A DNA stretch of 64,000 nucleotides from Pelomonas baiyunensis (GTDB lineage Bacteria; Pseudomonadota; Gammaproteobacteria; Burkholderiales; Burkholderiaceae_C), in contig NZ_JBIGIB010000007.1 of assembly GCF_043555935.1 (NCBI RefSeq), positions 175,247-239,246 on the forward strand. Direction: 5' to 3'. Numbering within the stretch: the stretch's first letter is position 1; every line of letters begins with the position of its first letter. The position numbers and the translations under genes were made by a program. This document shows, piece after piece, positions 60,286-64,000 of this stretch. Below the pieces are notes generated by a model, which worked only from the letters and a program-made list of their open reading frames with translations, did not search any database and was not told where the DNA came from.

Positions 60286-62465
60286 GCTGGCACTCCGCTG
60301 ACCTGGGCCTTGATCTGCTCCAGCACGTCCTTCGCACTGGCCGGGATCGGCGTGCCCGGGCCGTAGATGCCCTTGACGCCGGCCTCATACAAGAAGCCGT
60401 AGTCCTGCTGCGGAATCACGCCGCCGACGAACACGATGATGTCGTCGGCCCCCTGCTTCTTGAGCTCGGCAATGATGGCCGGCACCAGGGTCTTGTGGCC
60501 CGCGGCCAGGGTGGACACGCCCACGGCATGCACATCGTTCTCGATGGCCTGGCGGGCGCATTCCTCGGGGGTCTGGAAGAGCGGGCCGATGTCCACGTCG
60601 TAGCCCAGATCGGCAAAGGCCGTGGCCACCACCTTGGCGCCGCGGTCGTGGCCGTCTTGCCCGAGCTTGGCGATCATCACGCGCGGGCGGCGACCCTGCT
60701 CCTCGCCGAATGCTGCGATTTCGCCCTGCAGCTTGGCCCAGCCCTCGGCCGAGTCGTAGGCCGCCGCATAGACGCCGCTGACCTTGTGCGTGTCGGCGCG
60801 GTGGCGGCCAAACACCGCTTCCAGCGCATCGCTCACTTCGCCCACTGTGGCGCGCAGCCGCATGGCCTGGATGCTCAGGTCCAGCAGGTTGCCTTCGCCG
60901 TTCTCGGCGGCGCGGGTCAGCGCGCCCAGCGCGGCCTGCACAGCGGCGGTGTCCCGGGTGGCCTTGATGTGACGCAGCCGCTCGATCTGGGCCTCGCGCA
61001 CTTTCACGTTGTCCACTTCCAGGATCTCGACCGGGTCTTCCTTGGCGAGCTTGTACTTGTTGACGCCCACGATGACGTCCGCACCCGAATCGATGCGCGC
61101 CTGCTTCTCGGCCGCGCTCGCCTCGATCTTGAGCTTGGCCCAACCGGAGTCCACCGCCTTGATCATGCCGCCCTGGGCGTTCACCTCTTCGATGATGGCC
61201 CAGGCCTTGTCGGCCATGTCTTGGGTGAGCTTCTCCATCATGTAGCTGCCGGCCCAGGGGTCGACGACGCTGGTGATGTGGGTCTCTTCCTGGATGATGA
61301 GCTGGGTGTTGCGGGCGATGCGACTGCTGAACTCGGTGGGCAGCGCAATGGCTTCGTCCAGCGAGTTGGTGTGCAGGCTCTGCGTGCCGCCGAACACGGC
61401 GGCCATGGCCTCGATGGTGGTGCGCACCACGTTGTTGTACGGGTCCTGCTCGGTCAGGCTCCAGCCGGAGGTCTGGCAGTGCGTGCGCAGCATCAGGCTT
61501 TTGGGGTTGGTGGCGCCGAAGCCTTTCATGATGCGGCACCACAGCAGGCGCGCCGCGCGCATCTTGGCAATCTCGAGATAGAAGTTCATCCCGATCGCCC
61601 AGAAGAAGCTCAGGCGCGGCGCGAAGTCATCCACGCTCAAGCCCTTGGCCATGGCCGTCTTCACGTACTCCTGGCCGTCGGCCAGCGTGAAGGCCAATTC
61701 GAGGGCCTGGTTGGCCCCCGCCTCCTGCATGTGATAGCCGGAGATGCTGATCGAGTTGAACTTGGGCATGGCCCGCGCCGTGTACTCGATGATGTCGCCG
61801 ACGATGCGCATCGACGGCTCCGGCGGGTAGATGTAGGTGTTGCGGACCATGAACTCCTTGAGGATGTCGTTCTGGATGGTCCCGGCCAGCTGCTGCTGGC
61901 CCACGCCCTGCTCTTCGGCGGCCACCACATAGCCGGCCAGCACCGGCAGCACGGCACCGTTCATGGTCATGGAGACCGACACCTTGTCCAGCGGAATGCC
62001 GTCGAACAGGATCTTCATGTCCTCCACCGAATCGATGGCCACGCCGGCCTTGCCGACGTCGCCGGTCACACGCGGGTGGTCGCTGTCATAGCCGCGGTGG
62101 GTGGCGAGGTCAAACGCCACCGACACGCCCTGTCCGCCGGCGGCCAGGGCCTTGCGGTAGAACGCGTTGCTTTCTTCCGCGGTCGAGAACCCGGCGTATT
62201 GCCGAATCGTCCAGGGCCGAGCGGCGTACATCGTGGCCTGCGGGCCACGCACAAAGGGCTCGAAGCCGGGCAACGTGTCCGCATGGGGCAGCCCCGCCAC
62301 ATCGGCCGCGGTGTACAGCGGCTTGACGGTCAGCCCTTCCGGCGTCGTCCAGTTCAGCGCTGACACATCGCCACCCGGCGCCGACTTCGCAGCCGCCTTC
62401 GCCCATTGCTCCAGCGTGGCCTCTTTGAACTCAGGGGCTGAACCCTGGCGGCTGTCATCCGACAT
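60282..62465 (-). CDS. scpA: methylmalonyl-CoA mutase
   Basis: Adenosylcobalamin enzyme that converts (R)-methylmalonyl-CoA to succinyl-CoA. The 727-residue product is the single-chain type: an N-terminal TIM barrel (WTIRQYAGFSTAEESNAFY, DLATHRGYDSDHPRV) and a C-terminal B12-binding domain with the cobalt-ligand His near residue 606 in KLGQDGHDRGAKV. The ATG at 62465 (MSDDSRQGSAPE) is chosen over 62510. First gene of the unit, facing the GntR gene across a palindrome. Confidence 0.97.
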   Translation of the reverse strand: MSDDSRQGSAPEFKEATLEQWAKAAAKSAPGGDVSALNWTTPEGLTVKPLYTAADVAGLPHADTLPGFEPFVRGPQATMYAARPWTIRQYAGFSTAEESNAFYRKALAAGGQGVSVAFDLATHRGYDSDHPRVTGDVGKAGVAIDSVEDMKILFDGIPLDKVSVSMTMNGAVLPVLAGYVVAAEEQGVGQQQLAGTIQNDILKEFMVRNTYIYPPEPSMRIVGDIIEYTARAMPKFNSISISGYHMQEAGANQALELAFTLADGQEYVKTAMAKGLSVDDFAPRLSFFWAIGMNFYLEIAKMRAARLLWCRIMKGFGATNPKSLMLRTHCQTSGWSLTEQDPYNNVVRTTIEAMAAVFGGTQSLHTNSLDEAIALPTEFSSRIARNTQLIIQEETHITSVVDPWAGSYMMEKLTQDMADKAWAIIEEVNAQGGMIKAVDSGWAKLKIEASAAEKQARIDSGADVIVGVNKYKLAKEDPVEILEVDNVKVREAQIERLRHIKATRDTAAVQAALGALTRAAENGEGNLLDLSIQAMRLRATVGEVSDALEAVFGRHRADTHKVSGVYAAAYDSAEGWAKLQGEIAAFGEEQGRRPRVMIAKLGQDGHDRGAKVVATAFADLGYDVDIGPLFQTPEECARQAIENDVHAVGVSTLAAGHKTLVPAIIAELKKQGADDIIVFVGGVIPQQDYGFLYEAGVKGIYGPGTPIPASAKDVLEQIKAQVSGVPA

Positions 62466-62508
62466 CGAAAGTCTCCTGTAACTGGCGCGGCATCTTAGCC
62501 CAGCCATC

Positions 62509-62524
62509 ATTCATAATTATGAAT
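62509..62524. promoter_or_regulatory. 16-bp palindrome between the mutase and GntR genes
   Basis: ATTCATAATTATGAAT is a perfect AT-rich palindrome in the 97-base divergent spacer. This is a likely operator for the adjacent GntR regulator, controlling one or both genes. Confidence 0.6.
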
Positions 62525-62562
62525 TCAGAATCGCTACACTGACCTGACAAACGCCCCACCGC

Positions 62563-63237
62563 ATGACGCGCCCGACTGCCTCCCCCCTGGCCTCTCTCGC
62601 CCTGTACGAGCAGGTGGCGGAGCGCTTGCGCCACCGCATCATGGCCCGCGAACTCGAGCCTGGCGCGTGGATCGACGAGCTTGCCCTGTGCGCCGAGTGG
62701 GGCATCAGCCGCACCCCGATGCGCGAAGCGCTGAAAGTATTGGCCGCCGAGGGATTGGTGACCATGAAATTGCGGCGCGGCGCCTACGTCACGGAAATGA
62801 GCGAACGCGACGTGCGCGAGGCATACCAACTGCTGGCCTTGCTTGAAAGCGATGCGGCAGCGAATTTATCAATTAAAGCGACTGACGACGAATTGGGGCT
62901 ATTGAGCCAGCTTCACCAAAAGCTCGAAGACGCTTTGCCAGATCGCGATCATTTCTTCGCGGCCAACGAAGAGTTTCATCAAGAAATTCTTCGAATCGAA
63001 GGCAACCGCTGGCGCATGCAAATCGTTCAAGATTTGCGTCGATTGATGAAATTGAACCGCCATCATTCGCTATTTCTGGAGGGTCGGCTCCATGAATCTC
63101 TGCTAGAGCACCGCGCCATCCTGGCGGCCATGGCCGCACGCGACGCCGAATCCGTCCGCAAACTTGTGGAAGCCCACTTTCAAAATGGGTTGCGAGCCAC
63201 GCAAAACGCCGCTGGCGCACCAACACCAGCAGCGTGA
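62563..63237 (+). CDS. GntR-family (FCD) transcription regulator
   Basis: A 224-residue regulator with an N-terminal winged helix (VAERLRHRIMARELEPGAW, GISRTPMREALKVLAAEGL) and a C-terminal FCD ligand domain with its metal-site residues in ANEEFHQEI and LLEHRAIL. It is divergent from the propionate operon, so control of that operon is the natural guess. The codons between about 62850 and 63080 are clearly poorer in GC than the flanks. Confidence 0.92.
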   Translation: MTRPTASPLASLALYEQVAERLRHRIMARELEPGAWIDELALCAEWGISRTPMREALKVLAAEGLVTMKLRRGAYVTEMSERDVREAYQLLALLESDAAANLSIKATDDELGLLSQLHQKLEDALPDRDHFFAANEEFHQEILRIEGNRWRMQIVQDLRRLMKLNRHHSLFLEGRLHESLLEHRAILAAMAARDAESVRKLVEAHFQNGLRATQNAAGAPTPAA

Positions 63238-63387
63238 ACTGCCACCGTTTCCTCACCCTTATTGGGTGGTGAAACCCCCGCTGAATCCCTAGCATCGCAA
63301 AGCCTGGATCAAGAGGCCCAACCGCAAGCCAGCGGAAGCCTCGAAAGTCCAGTTTGAAGGTTGGATACGGGTTAACACGGGTTTTAC
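63238..63387. other. spacer upstream of the sigma-28 promoter
   Basis: No gene is supported in this part of the 302-base gap. A weak CACCC/GGGTG hairpin about 20 bases after the GntR stop could end its mRNA. Confidence 0.4.
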
Positions 63388-63414
63388 TCAAGTTAATCGC
63401 AACCAGCCCGATAA
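63388..63414 (+). promoter_or_regulatory. sigma-28 (FliA) promoter candidate
   Basis: TCAAGTTA (63388-63395), exactly 11 bases, CCCGATAA (63407-63414). Against the FliA consensus TAAAGTTT-N11-GCCGATAA this is 6 of 8 and 7 of 8 with the exact spacer. It is about 125 bases upstream of the repeat-protein start. Confidence 0.7.
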
Positions 63415-63539
63415 CCGATTGCGGGCCATGAAAGCCGCCGAACGTCGCGCTGCATTGCAGCGTCGGCGTGCGGCCATTTCAACGGTCTACAGAATCGCTG
63501 CCAACGGGGCAGCGGTCACAGCTTGCAGGTGAGATAGCT

Positions 63540-64000
63540 ATGGCAACCATCGTTCCTTACATCCCGGTCGCCCGGATCCCTGGCCTCACGACCACGACGA
63601 TCCGTGACTTCACGACCGAGGACTGGGCTGCCTTCAGCAGTGACCAGTTGGTGGCCCTCACCACGGCACAAGCGGCTGTCATCACATCCGACGGACTGGG
63701 CATCTTGAGCAGCGCCCAGCTGCGCGCCCTACAGACGGAAGATTTGCGAGCGATCAACACCGTGGCGCTACGGGGCCTGAGCTCCGCTGACGTCAACGCA
63801 TTCACCACCGAGCAGATCGCAGCGCTGGGCACGGCCCAGATTGCCGCGTTGAACTCTGACCAGATCAAAGGGCTGACCACCGCCGACATGGTGGCCCTGA
63901 CCTCCACCCAGGTCGCCGCGCTCACCTCGGTGCAAGCCCCGTCGCTCAACACCGACCAGTTGCGCGCCATCGAGGTGGCTGACATCAAGTCGCTCACCAC
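63540..64000 (+). CDS. octapeptide-repeat protein, 5' part
   Basis: I do not recognise a named family. The visible 153 codons start at the ATG at 63540 (MATIVPYIPVAR) with AGGTGAG upstream and run off the right edge. From residue 13 the whole sequence is an unbroken series of 8-residue units of the pattern [ILV]-x-[AG]-[LIF]-[TSN]-[TS]-x-[QD], 17 full units and a partial one. There is no signal peptide. A near-consensus flagellar sigma-28 promoter lies upstream, so a link to motility or the flagellum is plausible. Total length and C-terminal domains are not visible. Confidence 0.8.
   Translation, partial: MATIVPYIPVARIPGLTTTTIRDFTTEDWAAFSSDQLVALTTAQAAVITSDGLGILSSAQLRALQTEDLRAINTVALRGLSSADVNAFTTEQIAALGTAQIAALNSDQIKGLTTADMVALTSTQVAALTSVQAPSLNTDQLRAIEVADIKSLT
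63576..64000 (+). repeat. 24-base coding repeat array (octapeptide units)
   Basis: Seventeen complete 24-base units plus a partial one in frame, with no insertion or loss. Units are similar at the protein level (for example IAALGTAQ, IAALNSDQ, VAALTSVQ) but diverged in DNA, so this is an old protein repeat rather than a recent DNA expansion. Confidence 0.85.

Noticed and set aside
60495..62363. 622-codon plus-strand ORF opposite the mutase gene
   Set aside because: Antisense shadow; composition typical of reversed high-GC codons.
63428..63532. 34-codon ORF (MKAAERRAAL...) between the sigma-28 promoter and the repeat protein
   Set aside because: No ribosome-binding site; its start lies at about the predicted transcription start; no recognisable product.
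63576..64000. CRISPR array from the 24-base periodicity
   Set aside because: The period is in the protein; the DNA units are diverged, have no spacers and stay in frame.

Overview
The window is 64 kb of high-GC chromosome that reads as core genome of a betaproteobacterium of the order Burkholderiales. The evidence is gene content and order: tpiA-secG-tRNA-Leu-nuoA to nuoM, iscRSUA-hscBA-fdx, truA-trpFBA-accD-folC-dedD-cvpA-purF-metZ, leuCDB-asd-fimV, an intracellular polyhydroxybutyrate depolymerase, and a propionyl-CoA carboxylase/methylmalonyl-CoA mutase cluster. No insertion sequence, prophage, CRISPR array or rRNA was seen. The genus cannot be fixed by eye. Nearly everything is on the minus strand; plus-strand genes are a small heat-shock gene, tyrB-phaZ-rsxB, tRNA-Ser, one small secreted protein, a GntR regulator and a repeat protein cut by the right edge.

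Layout. 1-12188: respiratory complex I, nuoA to the 5' part of nuoM. 12372-17389: tRNA-Leu, secG, tpiA, a quinone oxidoreductase, pnp and rpsO, with a leader hairpin before pnp and a terminator after rpsO. 17691-18170: Hsp20 gene behind a good sigma-32 promoter candidate. 18167-24501: tsaD, then the Fe-S assembly operon with an IscR-type operator upstream and an intrinsic terminator between iscA and hscB. 24700-30221: uvrB, then divergent tyrB, phaZ and an RsxB-type ferredoxin overlapping phaZ. 30332-31699: tRNA-Ser, a small secreted protein, and a tandemly duplicated Ala-Glu-Asp tRNA cassette. 31770-45781: gltX, metZ, purF, cvpA, dedD, folC, accD, trpA, trpB, trpF, truA and fimV, many overlapping by 4 bases. 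46084-51335: asd, leuB, leuD, leuC and a LysR regulator. 51417-54529: a secreted zinc phospholipase C-like protein, a VOC protein and an FAD monooxygenase. 54596-62465: pccA, a small helix-hairpin-helix protein, pccB, a second VOC protein, meaB, a GNAT acetyltransferase and methylmalonyl-CoA mutase, with a divergent GntR regulator across a 16-bp palindrome. 63388-64000: a sigma-28 (flagellar) promoter candidate and the start of an octapeptide-repeat protein.

How the genes fit together. Complex I needs many Fe-S clusters, which the isc operon makes. pccA/pccB, the mutase and its GTPase chaperone MeaB convert propionyl-CoA to succinyl-CoA; one or both VOC proteins may supply the epimerase step. 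PhaZ mobilises stored PHB. The trp, leu, asd and metZ genes are amino-acid biosynthesis.

The least ordinary part is the right edge: a protein of perfectly phased 8-residue repeats behind a near-consensus flagellar promoter. Next in interest are the terminator splitting the isc operon, the covarying spacer hairpins in the duplicated tRNA cassette, and the accessory genes inside the propionate cluster.
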